A DNA stretch of 64,000 nucleotides from Streptomyces sp. PT12 (GTDB lineage Bacteria > Actinomycetota > Actinomycetes > Streptomycetales > Streptomycetaceae), in assembly GCF_003311645.1 (NCBI RefSeq), contig NZ_QEST01000272.1, positions 79,475 through 143,474 on the forward strand, read 5' to 3'. The first letter of the stretch is position 1. The number at the start of each line of letters is the position of its first letter. This document shows positions 17,588-26,657 of this stretch, in pieces. Position numbers and translations under genes: made by a program. The notes beneath the pieces were generated by a model. The model saw only the letters and a program-made list of their open reading frames with translations, did not search any database and was not told the DNA's origin.

Positions 17588-19492
17588 ATGATGACCGTCT
17601 CGGAACGGGAAGCCCGCCGGGTCCTCGAAGCCGCGAGGCCGCCCGACTGGTCGGGGCCCAGCTTCGCCAAGGAGCTGTACCTCGGCCGACTGCGCATCGA
17701 CCTCCTCCACCCCCGCCCCGAGCCCGACCGCGCGGCCGAGCGCTCCGCCGCGCGATTCCTCGAGAGGCTGCGGGCGTTCTGCGCCACCGAGATCGACGGC
17801 GGCCTCGTCGAGCGCGAGGCCCGTATCCCCGACGAGGTCATCAACGGGCTGCGCCGCATCGGCGCGTTCGGCATGCGGATCCCCGAGGAGTACGGCGGCC
17901 TCGGCCTCGGGCACGTCCACTACCACCGCGCGCTCGCCCTCGTCGGCTCGGCCAGCCCCGCCGTCGGCGCGCTGCTCTCCGCGCACCAGTCGATCGGCGT
18001 GCCGCGGCCGTTGGAGCTCTTCGGCACCGACGAGCAGCGCCGCGCGTTCCTGCCGCGCTGCGCGGGGGGCGCGATCTCCGCGTTCCTGCTGGCCGAGCCG
18101 GACGTCGGCTCCGACGCCGCGCGCCTGGCCACCACCGCGGTGCGCGACGGCGACGACTACGTGCTCGACGGCGTCAAGCTCTGGACGACCAACGGCGTCA
18201 TCGCCGAGCTGCTGCTCGTCATGGCCTCCGTGCCCGACCACGGCATCACCGCGTTCGTCGTCGAGGCCGCGTCCCCCGGCATCACGGTCGAGCACCGCAG
18301 CGCGTTCATGGGCCTGCGCGGCATCGAGAACGGCGTCACGCGCTTCCACCGCGTGCGCGTCCCAGCCGCCCACCGCATAGGCGCCGAGGGCGAGGGGCTG
18401 CGCATCGCCCTTGCCACGCTCACCACGGGGCGTCTCGCCCTGCCCGCGCTGGGCGTCGGCGCGGGCAAGTGGTGCCTGAAGATCGCCCGCGAGTGGTCGC
18501 GCGCCCGCGTGCAGTGGGGCAAGCCCATCGCCGAGCACGAGGCGGTCGGCGCCAAGGTCTCCTTCATCGCCGCCACCACGTTCGCCCTCGAGGCCGTCGT
18601 CGACCTGACCGGCGAGCTGGCCGACGAGGGCCGCGCCGACATCCGCATCGAGGCCGCCCTCGCCAAGCTTTACGGCGGCGAGATGGCCTGCCGTATGGCG
18701 GACGAGCTGGTCCAGCTGCGCGGCGGGCGCGGCTTCGAGACCGCGGCCTCGCTCGCCGCCAGGGGCGAACGCGGCGTCCCCGCCGAGCAGTTGCTGAGGG
18801 ACCTGCGGATCAACCGCATCGTGGAGGGCGGCTCCGAGATCCTGCGGCTGCTCATCGCCCGCGAGGCCGTGGACGCCCATCTCAGGGTGGCGGGCGGCCT
18901 GGTCGACCCCGACGCCTCGCTCACCAGGAAGCGCAGGGCCGCGACGGCCGCTGGCTCGTTCTACGCCCGCTGGCTGCCCTCCCTCACCACGGGGCGCGGT
19001 CATCTCCCGCTCTCCTACGGCGACTTCCACATCTCCCGGCACCCCAACCTCGCCGCCCACCTGCGCTATGTCGAGCGCGGCGCCCGCAAGCTCGCCCGCG
19101 CCACCTTCTACGGCATGTCCCGCTGGCAGGGCCGCATGGACGCCAAGCAGCGCTTCCTCGGCCGCGTGGTCGACATAGGCGCCGAGCTGTTCGCGATGAC
19201 CGCCGCGTGCGTCCACGCCGAACGCCTGCGCACCCGCGCCGACCACGGCCGCGAGGCGTACCAGCTCGCCGACGCCTTCTGCCGCCAGGCCAGGGTCCGC
19301 GTCGACGACCTCTTCCCGCTGCTGTGGCACAACACCGACGCGACCGACCACGCCGTGGCCGCTTCCGTCATCGCCGCCGACCACACATGGCTCGAGGAGG
19401 GCATCGTCGACCCCTCGACCGATGGCCCCTGGATCGCCGACGCCTCCCCGGGGCCCGCCGTGAAGGCCGACGTGCGCCGCACCGTTCCCTGA
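17588..19492 (+). CDS. Acyl-CoA dehydrogenase (FadE-type, long form)
   Basis: 634 residues from the ATG at 17588, chosen because GGGGCGAGG lies about five bases upstream; upstream GTG 17561 and ATG 17573 are also in frame. Residues to about 400 form the flavin acyl-CoA dehydrogenase fold (LAEPDVGSDAARL, QWGKPIAEHEAV, LRGGRGFETA, RINRIVEGGSEILRL). The extra 200-residue helical C-terminus resembles the very-long-chain/ACAD9 type. It would introduce the alpha-beta double bond of fatty acyl-CoA in beta-oxidation, passing electrons to ETF. No other beta-oxidation gene is adjacent, and chain length is not predictable. Confidence 0.9.
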   Translation: MMTVSEREARRVLEAARPPDWSGPSFAKELYLGRLRIDLLHPRPEPDRAAERSAARFLERLRAFCATEIDGGLVEREARIPDEVINGLRRIGAFGMRIPEEYGGLGLGHVHYHRALALVGSASPAVGALLSAHQSIGVPRPLELFGTDEQRRAFLPRCAGGAISAFLLAEPDVGSDAARLATTAVRDGDDYVLDGVKLWTTNGVIAELLLVMASVPDHGITAFVVEAASPGITVEHRSAFMGLRGIENGVTRFHRVRVPAAHRIGAEGEGLRIALATLTTGRLALPALGVGAGKWCLKIAREWSRARVQWGKPIAEHEAVGAKVSFIAATTFALEAVVDLTGELADEGRADIRIEAALAKLYGGEMACRMADELVQLRGGRGFETAASLAARGERGVPAEQLLRDLRINRIVEGGSEILRLLIAREAVDAHLRVAGGLVDPDASLTRKRRAATAAGSFYARWLPSLTTGRGHLPLSYGDFHISRHPNLAAHLRYVERGARKLARATFYGMSRWQGRMDAKQRFLGRVVDIGAELFAMTAACVHAERLRTRADHGREAYQLADAFCRQARVRVDDLFPLLWHNTDATDHAVAASVIAADHTWLEEGIVDPSTDGPWIADASPGPAVKADVRRTVP

Positions 19493-19513
19493 CGCGCACG
19501 CGGGGCGAACGCC

Positions 19514-19519
19514 TATGCT
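19514..19519 (+). promoter_or_regulatory. Possible -10 of a leaderless transcript
   Basis: TATGCT ends seven bases before the GTG at 19526, and no ribosome-binding site precedes that GTG. This spacing fits a leaderless mRNA starting at the start codon. No clear -35 is visible. Confidence 0.3.
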
Positions 19520-19525
19520 GCTGTC

Positions 19526-19801
19526 GTGACTTCGACACAGGGGGGCCTCACCCCGCGCCAGGCGAGACGGCTGCGGATGGCCATCGCCGGGGTGGCGATG
19601 GTGGCCATGGCGGTCGTGCTCGTCATCCAGCTCGGCGACGGCTCGTCCCTGCGGTCCGTCGGCCTGTATGGCGCGGCGTTCATCCTCTCGGGCGCCGTCA
19701 TCGAGATGAGCAGGCGCGGCAGGACGAGGCTCGGCATGGCCGTGCTGGTCACGGGGTTCGTGCTGCTGCTCGGCGCCGAGTGGTGGCTGCGCACCCGCTG
19801 A
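19526..19801 (+). CDS. Small integral membrane protein
   Basis: 91 residues from a GTG at 19526. A short basic N-terminus (TPRQARRLRM) precedes three hydrophobic segments: IAGVAMVAMAVVLVIQL, VGLYGAAFILSGAVI and LGMAVLVTGFVLLLGA. I do not recognise a characterised family. It lies 33 bases after the acyl-CoA dehydrogenase and 109 before the bldB-like gene on the same strand. High-GC codon use and conserved-looking topology support a real gene. Confidence 0.7.
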   Translation: MTSTQGGLTPRQARRLRMAIAGVAMVAMAVVLVIQLGDGSSLRSVGLYGAAFILSGAVIEMSRRGRTRLGMAVLVTGFVLLLGAEWWLRTR

Positions 19802-19910
19802 CGCCCTCCGCCGCCCCGGCGTACCGGTGTCGGTGCGCTGCGTTACGATCCCGGCACGGGCACGCGTTCTTCAGGCCCGTCGACCCGACCGCATGAAGGG
19901 GGCCCCGCCG

Positions 19911-20198
19911 ATGGCCGCGACCGAGACGCCGGACGAGATCGCCGCGCGCAAGGAGCGCGAGAAGAACGAGCTGTATTCCCGGGACATCTCGGGCGTCGAG
20001 TGGCTCAGCGCGCCCGGCGGCCCCGAGGACGAGAAGGTGGAGATCGCCTATCTCCCGGGCGGCGGCGTTGGGATGCGCAATTCCAAGGATCCCGACACCG
20101 TGCTGCGGTTCACCCCCGCCGAGTGGGAGGCGTTCGTGCTGGGCGCCAGGGACGGGGAGTTCGACATCGACCCCGCCCCGGGGCGCCCGGGGGAGTGA
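19911..20198 (+). CDS. bldB: BldB-like developmental regulator (DUF397)
   Basis: 95 residues from the ATG at 19911, with GAAGGGGG eight bases upstream; an ATG at 19893 would overlap that site. The protein has a charged N-terminal helix (PDEIAARKEREKNELYSRD) and then the DUF397 core (SGVEWLSAPGG ... VEIAYLPGGGVGMRNSKD ... LRFTPAEWEAFVLGARDGEFD). DUF397 proteins are short and most pair with Xre-type regulators, but BldB of S. coelicolor is an orphan of about 99 residues with this long N-terminal helix, needed for aerial mycelium formation and antibiotic production. No Xre gene is adjacent here, supporting the BldB assignment. A TACGAT at 19844-19849 is a possible -10. Confidence 0.7.
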   Translation: MAATETPDEIAARKEREKNELYSRDISGVEWLSAPGGPEDEKVEIAYLPGGGVGMRNSKDPDTVLRFTPAEWEAFVLGARDGEFDIDPAPGRPGE

Positions 20199-20212
20199 GG
20201 CGAGCCGGGCCC

Positions 20213-20254
20213 GTTCAGCGCCTGACGCACGTGGTTCAGCGCCTGACGCACGTG
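20213..20254. repeat. 21-base tandem duplication at the methyltransferase stop
   Basis: Two perfect adjacent copies of a 21-base unit starting GTTCAGCGCCTGACG occupy 20213-20233 and 20234-20254. The second copy contains the stop codon of the minus-strand methyltransferase, so the first is a duplicated tail just beyond it. Confidence 0.9.
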
Positions 20255-20958
20255 TACGCGCCGAAGACCTCCGCCGCGTAGTCGACGCGCACGATGTCGA
20301 ACCCCGCGCGCTCCAGCATCGGTTCGAGCAGCCAGCGGTAGGTGCTGTGCTCGGTGCGGATGTGCTCGGCGTAGTCCTCAGCCGTGTAGCCCGCCGCCGG
20401 GTCCTCCGACGCCCCGTCCATCCACCGCCGGAAGACCTCGGCCGCCCGGGACGGCGGGAAGTCGTAGACCAGGTCCCGCAGGCGCAGCACCCCACCGGGC
20501 CGCAGCAGCCCGGCGATCCGCTCCAGGGCGACCGTCTTCCAGAAGTCCGGCAGCTGGTGCAGCGCGTGGCGCGTGAACACCGCGTCGGGCGGCGGCCCCA
20601 CGTGCGCGTACGTCAGAAAGCCCGCCCGCACCGCCTCGACCCGGCTGGCCCCGGCCCGCGCCGCCCGCCCCCGGATCACCTCGACCATCGCGGGGGAGAC
20701 GTCCACGGCCACCACACGGGCGAACGCCTCGGCCGCCGCGAGCGCGAACCTCCCCGTGCCCGCGCCCAGATCCACCACCGTGGAGTGGGGGCCGAGGCCG
20801 CGCGCGGTCAGCTCGGCGATGTCGTCGGCCGGATCGGGGAAGCCCTGCTTCCGGTCGAAGCCCGCGACGAAGTCGGGGTCGAGGTGCTCCGGCCCGGCGT
20901 GCGCCAGCTCGTCGGGCATCCAGGTGGGCATCAAGCCGGGTGTCCAGGGCGCGTCCAT
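20236..20958 (-). CDS. Class I SAM-dependent methyltransferase
   Basis: 240 residues. The SAM-binding glycine loop is VVDLGAGTGRFALAAAEAF (about residues 62-80), followed by VVAVDVSPAMVEV and the post-motif LRPGGVLRLRDLVYDFP. It belongs to the Methyltransf_11/25-type small-molecule methyltransferases; the substrate cannot be read from sequence. It is convergent with the bldB-like gene, and its last codons lie in a 21-base tandem duplication. No biosynthetic cluster surrounds it. Confidence 0.82.
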   Translation of the reverse strand: MDAPWTPGLMPTWMPDELAHAGPEHLDPDFVAGFDRKQGFPDPADDIAELTARGLGPHSTVVDLGAGTGRFALAAAEAFARVVAVDVSPAMVEVIRGRAARAGASRVEAVRAGFLTYAHVGPPPDAVFTRHALHQLPDFWKTVALERIAGLLRPGGVLRLRDLVYDFPPSRAAEVFRRWMDGASEDPAAGYTAEDYAEHIRTEHSTYRWLLEPMLERAGFDIVRVDYAAEVFGAYTCVRR

Positions 20959-21249
20959 GGCCCGACCCTGGCACGCGCCGCGGCGCGGCGGCCACCTGAT
21001 TCTCCGCGGGTGCCCGTTCGGCCACGGCGTTCCTTCATGCCATGGTTGAGCGTGATTTGGGGGGCGGTGCGCCCGGGGAGGGCTAGGGGAGTGCGGCGGC
21101 GACGATTAGGGTGAGGGTGGGCATGGCACAACTGCCGTAAGCAATGACCTGAGCCACATCGGGGGAACCGCCCGGGGGAGTCCGCCCGTCATCCGCCGCG
21201 CGGGCCGAAAGACGCGGTTCGGGAAGCAATATCACGAGCGGGAGGCGTC

Positions 21250-23814
21250 GTGAACAGCGATCGGGATGGGGTTCGCACCGCGGGGGAGACCGCCGGTGAC
21301 GAACGCTCCGATGACGGACTCCTCGCGGAGGAGGAGTCGGAGAGCACCGGGCAGTTCACCGTCGACTACACACCGCCCGCCTGGTACTCCGGTGGCGCCC
21401 CCGCGCCCGGGGGCCAAGCGGCCGACGGGGACGAGCCCGCCGACGCCGCGCCCGGCGACGTGGTGAGCGGCGACACGATGCAGATCTCGGCCGCGGCCGT
21501 GCGCAAGGCCGCGGCTCCCGCCGAGCCACCGGCCCCTTCCCCGCAGCAGGGCGCTCCCGAGCCCGCGCGCGACGAGGGCCCCGAGCCCGTGCGGGACGCG
21601 GCGCCGCCGCCCGCCGCCCCGCCGCAGGCCCCGCCCGGCGCGGGCCTGCCGGGCGGACTGCCGCCGCTGCCCCCGGACTTCAGGCTGGAGCCACCGGCGC
21701 CCAGCGCGCCGCCCTCCGCGCCCCCCGGCTTCCCACCCGCGCCCTCGGCGCCCGCCGCCGAGCCAGCCGAGCCCGCGGACGCGGCGCCCGGGCAGCGCGA
21801 GGTCAAGGTCGAGTTCACCAGGCCCGCGTCCCCGCCCGAGATCGAGGTGGAGGACGAGGTGCTGGAGGCGCGGCCCGAGGACGAGCCGCGCGACGCCGCC
21901 CCCGAGGCCAAGGGACCGCCCGCGCCTCCGCTCGGCCTGTCCCTGCCCCCGGTGCCCTCGGCGCCCAAGTCCCCCGCGTCGCCCAAGTCCCCCGCGTCGT
22001 CCGCGCCGTCCGCGTCGCCCGCCGCGCAGGACCAGGACGCCCCCGAGCAGGCCACGGCACCGCCGCCCGTCGTGGGACCGCCCCCGGTCGTCGGGCCCCC
22101 GCCCGTGGTGCCCCCCCAGGCCGCGGCCCAGCCGTTCCCGCCGAAGGACGAGCCCTCCGCGGCCCAGCCCTCCGCGGCCCCGCCGCCCGCCGCGCCCTCT
22201 CCGGTGCAGTGGCCCGCCGCGCCGCCGCGGTCGCCCCAGCAGCACACGCAGATCGCGGGGCCGCCGACATCGGCGCCCTTCCCCTCGCCCGCCACGGGCA
22301 CGCCGTTCACGCCGCCCCAGCAGCAGCCCCGGCAGCCCCGGCAGCCGCGGCCCCCGACCCCGCCGCAGGCCCCGCAGGGGCAGCAGCCGACGCCGTTCCC
22401 CGGGCAACAGCAGGCCGCGCCAGGCCCGTTCACCCCGCCGCAGCCGCCGCAGCCCGACCCCGCGCAGCCGCAGCCGTTCCCCCCGCCGCGGCAGGGCGCG
22501 GCGCTCCCCGCGCCGTACACGCCCCCGCAGCAGCAGCCACCCCAGCCGCACCAGCCACAGCCCCCGCAGCAGCCCGGCGGCTGGCAGGGCCAGCAACACC
22601 AGCAACAGCAGCAGTACGGCAACCAGATGCAGCCCGGCACCCTCGGCTACAGCGCCTCGGTCGACCTCTCGTCCGACCGGCTGCTCCAGGACAAGCGCCG
22701 CAACAAGGTGCGCTCCCAGCCCGCGAGCAGGCCGAGCGGCCGCTTCCGCATCGGCGGCAAGTCCGCCGACGCCGAGCGCCAGCGCAAGCTCGAGCTGATC
22801 CGCACCCCGGTGCTCTCGTGCTACCGCATCGCCGTCATCAGCCTCAAGGGAGGCGTCGGCAAGACCACCACGACCACCGCCCTCGGCGCCACGCTCGCCA
22901 GCGAGCGCCAGGACAAGGTCATCGCGATCGACGCCAACCCCGACGCGGGCACGCTCGGCCGCCGCGTGCGCCGCGAGACCGGCGCCACCATCCGCGACCT
23001 GGTGGGCGCGATCCCCTACCTCAACAGCTACATGGACATCCGCCGGTTCACCTCACAGGCCCCCTCGGGCCTGGAGATCCTGGCCAACGACGTGGACCCG
23101 GCGATCTCCACGACGTTCAACGACGAGGACTACCGCCGCGTCATCGACGTGCTCGGCAAGCAGTACCCCATCATCCTCACCGACTCGGGCACCGGCCTGC
23201 TCTACAGCGCCATGCGCGGCGTCCTCGACCTGGCCCACCAGCTGATCATCGTCTCCACCCCGTCCGTGGACGGCGCGAGCAGCGCGAGCACGACGCTCGA
23301 CTGGCTGGCCGCGCACGGCTACGGCGACCTCGTCCAGCGCAGCGTCACCGTGATCTCAGGGGTGCGGGAGACCGGCAAGATGGTCAAGGTCGACGACATC
23401 GTGGCCCACTTCAGGACCCGCTGCCGCGGCGTCGTCGTCGCCCCCTTCGACGAACACCTCGCCGCGGGCGCCGAATTGGACCTCGACCTGATGCGGCCCA
23501 GGACCCGGCAGGCGTACTTCGACCTGGCCGCGCTGATCTCCGAGGACTTCGTCAGGGCTCAGCAGGAGCAGGGCCTGTGGACGCAGGACGGCGGGATGCC
23601 CCCGCACATGGCACCCCCGCTGCCCGGCCAGCAGGGCCACCCAGGCCAGCCGCCGCAGGGCTATGGCTATCCGCGGCAGCCCCAGCAGCCGCCGCCCCCG
23701 CAGCAGCCCAGCTACGGCTACCCGCAGCAGCCCTCTCAACAGCCCCCGCCCCAGCAGCCATACGGCGGCTACCCCCAGCAGCCAGGGCCCTGGCAGCCGC
23801 CGCCCCCGCAGTAG
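21250..23814 (+). CDS. Proline-rich ParA/MinD-like ATPase, EspI-type, linked to type VII secretion
   Basis: 854 residues from the GTG at 21250, with GGGAGG just upstream. Residues to about 470 are a low-complexity Pro/Ala/Gln-rich tail. Then comes a ParA/MinD-type P-loop with a deviant Walker [13 protein letters not shown] (Lys538), and later [16 protein letters not shown] and [15 protein letters not shown]. The last 75 residues are again Gln/Pro/Gly/Tyr-rich. This architecture matches mycobacterial EspI and the S. coelicolor proteins encoded next to its ESX locus. Here the core ESX genes start about 15.5 kb away. A role in positioning or regulating the secretion machine is inference. The 290 bases upstream hold no gene; a TAGGGT at 21107 is a possible -10. 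Confidence 0.82.
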   Translation: MNSDRDGVRTAGETAGDERSDDGLLAEEESESTGQFTVDYTPPAWYSGGAPAPGGQAADGDEPADAAPGDVVSGDTMQISAAAVRKAAAPAEPPAPSPQQGAPEPARDEGPEPVRDAAPPPAAPPQAPPGAGLPGGLPPLPPDFRLEPPAPSAPPSAPPGFPPAPSAPAAEPAEPADAAPGQREVKVEFTRPASPPEIEVEDEVLEARPEDEPRDAAPEAKGPPAPPLGLSLPPVPSAPKSPASPKSPASSAPSASPAAQDQDAPEQATAPPPVVGPPPVVGPPPVVPPQAAAQPFPPKDEPSAAQPSAAPPPAAPSPVQWPAAPPRSPQQHTQIAGPPTSAPFPSPATGTPFTPPQQQPRQPRQPRPPTPPQAPQGQQPTPFPGQQQAAPGPFTPPQPPQPDPAQPQPFPPPRQGAALPAPYTPPQQQPPQPHQPQPPQQPGGWQGQQHQQQQQYGNQMQPGTLGYSASVDLSSDRLLQDKRRNKVRSQPASRPSGRFRIGGKSADAERQRKLELIRTPVLSCYRIAVISLKGGVGKTTTTTALGATLASERQDKVIAIDANPDAGTLGRRVRRETGATIRDLVGAIPYLNSYMDIRRFTSQAPSGLEILANDVDPAISTTFNDEDYRRVIDVLGKQYPIILTDSGTGLLYSAMRGVLDLAHQLIIVSTPSVDGASSASTTLDWLAAHGYGDLVQRSVTVISGVRETGKMVKVDDIVAHFRTRCRGVVVAPFDEHLAAGAELDLDLMRPRTRQAYFDLAALISEDFVRAQQEQGLWTQDGGMPPHMAPPLPGQQGHPGQPPQGYGYPRQPQQPPPPQQPSYGYPQQPSQQPPPQQPYGGYPQQPGPWQPPPPQ

Positions 23815-23827
23815 GAAGGACGCCGCA

Positions 23828-23852
23828 CCCCCGCCCGGCCCCCGGGCGGGGG
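23828..23852. terminator. Bidirectional hairpin between the EspI-like gene and ribF
   Basis: Perfect 11-base-pair G/C stem (23828-23838 with 23842-23852), loop CCC, between convergent stops at 23814 and 23855. No T-run. Confidence 0.75.
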
Positions 23853-23854
23853 CC

Positions 23855-24799
23855 TCAGCCCTCGCCCGTCCGCTCGCGCACCACGCGCAGGTCGTCGGCG
23901 ATCCGCTCGAGCAGCCCGTCAAGCGAGTCGAACGTCTCCTGGCCCCGCACGAACGACCCGAACTCGATCGCCGCCCACTGGCCGTACAGATCCAGGTCGT
24001 TCCGGTCGAGCGCGTGCCCCTCGACCGTCCGCACCGTGCCGTTGAAGTGGGGGTTCGTCCCGACCGAGACGGCCGCTGGCATCCGTTCCCCCGCCGCGAT
24101 CAGCCAGCCCGCGTACACGCCGTCCGCGGGGATCGCCGAGTGCGGCACCGTGTCGATGTTCGCGGTGGGGATCCCCAACTCCCGCCCCCGGCGCGCCCCG
24201 TGCACCACCGTGCCCTCGACCCGGTGCGGGCGGCCCAGCACCTCGGCTGCGCCCGCCACGTCGCCCTCGCCGATCAGCCGCCGCGCCAGCGACGAGGAGA
24301 ACGCCTCACCCCCGCCCGCCGCGCCCCGCTCGTACAGGTCGACGACCTCCACGTCGAAGCCATAGGTTCCGCCCAGCTCGGTCAGCGTCGCGACCGTCCC
24401 CGCCGCCTTGTTCCCGAAGCGGAACGTCGGCCCCTCCACCACCGCCCGCGCGTGCAGCGTCTCCACCAGCACCTTCACCACGAACTCGGCGGGCGACAGC
24501 TGCGAGAACTCCTTGGTGAACGACAGCACCAGCACCGCGTCCACGCCGAGCCCCTCGAAGAGCTCGGCCCGCCGCGGGTGCGGCGCGAGCAGCGGCGGGT
24601 GGGTCCCCGGCCTGGTGACCTCCTTGGGGTGCGGGTCGAAGGTGACCACGACCGAGGGCACCCCGCACTCCCTGGCGCGCGCCACCGCGCGCCCGATGAT
24701 CGCCTGATGCCCCCGGTGCACGCCGTCGTACGAACCGATGGTGACGACGCTGCGCCCCCAGTCCTCGGGGATGTCCGCCATGTCACGCCAGCGCTGCAC
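23855..24799 (-). CDS. ribF: Bifunctional riboflavin kinase/FAD synthetase
   Basis: 314 residues, normal for RibF. The N-terminal FAD synthetase (nucleotidyltransferase) domain has GSYDGVHRGHQAII and VVTFDPHPKEV; the C-terminal flavokinase has GRPHRVEGTVVHGARRGRELGIPTAN with the metal/phosphate-binding PTAN motif. It converts riboflavin to FMN and then FAD in the cytosol. It is the last gene of the rimP-nusA-infB-truB cluster, the usual actinobacterial place. GTG start with GAGGAG upstream. I see no FMN riboswitch in the 94 bases before it. Confidence 0.96.
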   Translation of the reverse strand: MQRWRDMADIPEDWGRSVVTIGSYDGVHRGHQAIIGRAVARARECGVPSVVVTFDPHPKEVTRPGTHPPLLAPHPRRAELFEGLGVDAVLVLSFTKEFSQLSPAEFVVKVLVETLHARAVVEGPTFRFGNKAAGTVATLTELGGTYGFDVEVVDLYERGAAGGGEAFSSSLARRLIGEGDVAGAAEVLGRPHRVEGTVVHGARRGRELGIPTANIDTVPHSAIPADGVYAGWLIAAGERMPAAVSVGTNPHFNGTVRTVEGHALDRNDLDLYGQWAAIEFGSFVRGQETFDSLDGLLERIADDLRVVRERTGEG

Positions 24800-24893
24800 C
24801 GTTCGCTCCTCGCCGTCTCACTCTCGGCCACCTGCCGATCAACGGTACCCGCCGCAGCTCCCGCGGCAGGCGGGCGGTCGGCCCGCAGGCCGT

Positions 24894-25787
24894 TCAGGCG
24901 AAGACGGCCAGGCTGCGCGCCCGTTCGTCCGCCGCGTCGATCAGCGCGATGAACCGCTCCTCGGGCCCGAACACCGCCACAGGCCCTGGCGGCAGCGGGG
25001 GAGTGGGGATCCGCGCGCCATGGCCCAGCAGGGTCGCCTGCCGGTCGTCCACGTCCCAGCGGGGGAACGCCGCCGCCGCGGCCTCACCGAGCGGCAGCAC
25101 CGCCAACTCCTCACGCAGCCGCTCGAGCGTGTGCGCCGCGCCCAGGTCATACGGGCCGACCCGGGTCCTGCGCAGCGCCGTCAGATGGCCACCGGTGCCG
25201 AGGGCCGCGCCCAGGTCGCGGGCCAGCGCCCTGATGTACGTGCCCGACGAGCACACGACCGACACGGACAGGTCGAGCACGGCCGCGCCGTCCCCCGCGG
25301 TCGCCGCGGCGATGTCGCCGACCGTGAACTCCCGCACGGTGACGGGCCGGGCGGGGATCTCCACGTCCTCGCCCGCCCGCACCCTGCGGTAGGAGCGCTT
25401 GCCGTCGATCTTCACCGCGCTGACCTTGGCGGGCACCTGCATGATGGCGCCCGTGAGACCGGCCACGGCGGTGTCGATCGCGGCCCGCTCGACGCCCGCG
25501 GCCCCCGCGCTCGCGGTGACCTCGCCCTCGGCGTCGTCGGTCACCGTGGTCTGGCCCAGCCGGATCGTGCCGGTGTACTCCTTCTCGGTCAGCGCCAGAT
25601 GCCCGAGCAGCCGGGTGGCCCGGCCGAGGCCGAGCAGCAGCACCCCGGTGGCCATGGGGTCGAGCGTTCCCGCGTGCCCCACGCGGCGGGTGCGCGCGAT
25701 GCCGCGCATCACGGCGACCACGTCGTGCGAGGTGAAACCGGCGGGCTTGTCGACCACCACAAGCCCGTCGGCGGTGCTCCCTGCCAT
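24894..25787 (-). CDS. truB: tRNA pseudouridine(55) synthase
   Basis: 297 residues from the ATG at 25787 (MAGSTADGLVVVDKPAG), which has GGGGG upstream and starts seven bases after the rbfA stop; longer in-frame starts would run through rbfA. TruB isomerises U55 in the T-loop of tRNAs. The catalytic Asp is in GHAGTLDPMATG, and KEYTGTIRLG, VSAVKIDGKRSYRRVR and CSSGTYIRALARDLG are further family motifs. A PUA-like C-terminus is present. Confidence 0.96.
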   Translation of the reverse strand: MAGSTADGLVVVDKPAGFTSHDVVAVMRGIARTRRVGHAGTLDPMATGVLLLGLGRATRLLGHLALTEKEYTGTIRLGQTTVTDDAEGEVTASAGAAGVERAAIDTAVAGLTGAIMQVPAKVSAVKIDGKRSYRRVRAGEDVEIPARPVTVREFTVGDIAAATAGDGAAVLDLSVSVVCSSGTYIRALARDLGAALGTGGHLTALRRTRVGPYDLGAAHTLERLREELAVLPLGEAAAAAFPRWDVDDRQATLLGHGARIPTPPLPPGPVAVFGPEERFIALIDAADERARSLAVFA

Positions 25788-25794
25788 CCCCCGA

Positions 25795-26283
25795 TCAGTC
25801 CTTGTCCCGGCCGTCGCCGTCGGTGCCCGCGTCGGTGTCCTGGGCGTCCTCGTCCACGTCGTCCTCCCTGACGTGGTACGGGTCCGCGCCACCGGCGTAC
25901 TCGGCGCCCGCCGAGGCCCGCCTGACCTCCTCGTCCCGCTCCCGCGCCCTGCTGAACAGGTCGTCCAGGTTCCGCGCGGTCTCGGGGAGCGCGTCGGGCA
26001 CGAACTCCAGGCTCGGCGTGTGCTTCACGCCCGCAGCCGCGCCCACCGCCGAGCGCAGCACGCCCCTGGCGCTGCGCAGCCCGGCGGCCACCTCCTCGCG
26101 GTCGGACTCGTCGCCGTACACCGTGTAGAAGACGGTCGCCTCCCGCAGGTCCCCGGTGACCCGGGTGTCGGTGATGGTCACCCGCGTGCCGAGCCTGGGG
26201 TCCTTGATGTCCCGGTGCAGCTTCTCGGCGACCACCTCGCGGATGAGGTCCGCCAGCCTCTTGGCCCGTGCCTTGTCGGCCAC
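25795..26283 (-). CDS. rbfA: 30S ribosome-binding factor A
   Basis: 162 residues from a GTG at 26283 with GGAGACGGA upstream. The KH-like RbfA fold spans the first 120 residues (RLADLIREVVAEKLHRDIKDPRLG, ATVFYTVYGDE, TPSLEFVPD). It assists 16S rRNA 5' maturation of 30S subunits. The C-terminal 40 residues are a highly acidic Asp/Glu/Gly tail, longer than in most bacteria. It sits between ylxP and truB, the conserved position. Confidence 0.95.
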   Translation of the reverse strand: MADKARAKRLADLIREVVAEKLHRDIKDPRLGTRVTITDTRVTGDLREATVFYTVYGDESDREEVAAGLRSARGVLRSAVGAAAGVKHTPSLEFVPDALPETARNLDDLFSRARERDEEVRRASAGAEYAGGADPYHVREDDVDEDAQDTDAGTDGDGRDKD

Positions 26284-26340
26284 TGGTCCGTCTCCTTGTT
26301 CGAGCTGTCGGTGCTGGGTTCCGTCGGCCTCGTCGCCGCG

Positions 26341-26637
26341 CTACTCGTCGTGCTCGCCGTGGATGCGGCGCCGCACGGACAGCAACTCCACCTCGGGGCG
26401 GGCGGCGACCCAGCGTTCGCACCGGTCCAGGATCTCGGTCAGGTGCCCGGCGTCCCCCGACACCAGGGCCAGCCCGATCTCGGTGCGCCGATGCAGGTCC
26501 TGCGCGCCCACCTCGGCGACGCTGACGGCGTATGTACGTTGCAGCTCCGCCACGATCGGCCGCACCACGGAGCGCTTCTGCTTGAGCGAGTGGACATCCC
26601 CGAGCAGCAGGTCGAAGGACAACGTCCCGGTATACAT
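26341..26637 (-). CDS. ylxP: DUF503 (YlxP-like) protein
   Basis: 98 residues from the ATG at 26637, the family's usual length. It opens MYTGTLSFDLLLGDVHSLKQKRSVVRPI, typical of DUF503. Always found between infB and rbfA in Gram-positive bacteria; YlxP has been implicated in ribosome assembly, but its exact role is unsettled. A strong hairpin separates it from infB. Confidence 0.92.
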   Translation of the reverse strand: MYTGTLSFDLLLGDVHSLKQKRSVVRPIVAELQRTYAVSVAEVGAQDLHRRTEIGLALVSGDAGHLTEILDRCERWVAARPEVELLSVRRRIHGEHDE

Positions 26638-26657
26638 GCGGTGATCGTAACGGGAGC

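Noticed and set aside
22000-22640. Pro/Gln-rich stretch as a repeat array or CRISPR
   Set aside because: It is coding low complexity inside the EspI-like protein, with irregular units and no spacers.
23800-24900. FMN riboswitch near ribF
   Set aside because: None of the conserved RFN-element segments is visible in the bases upstream of ribF, which lies at the end of the translation-factor cluster.
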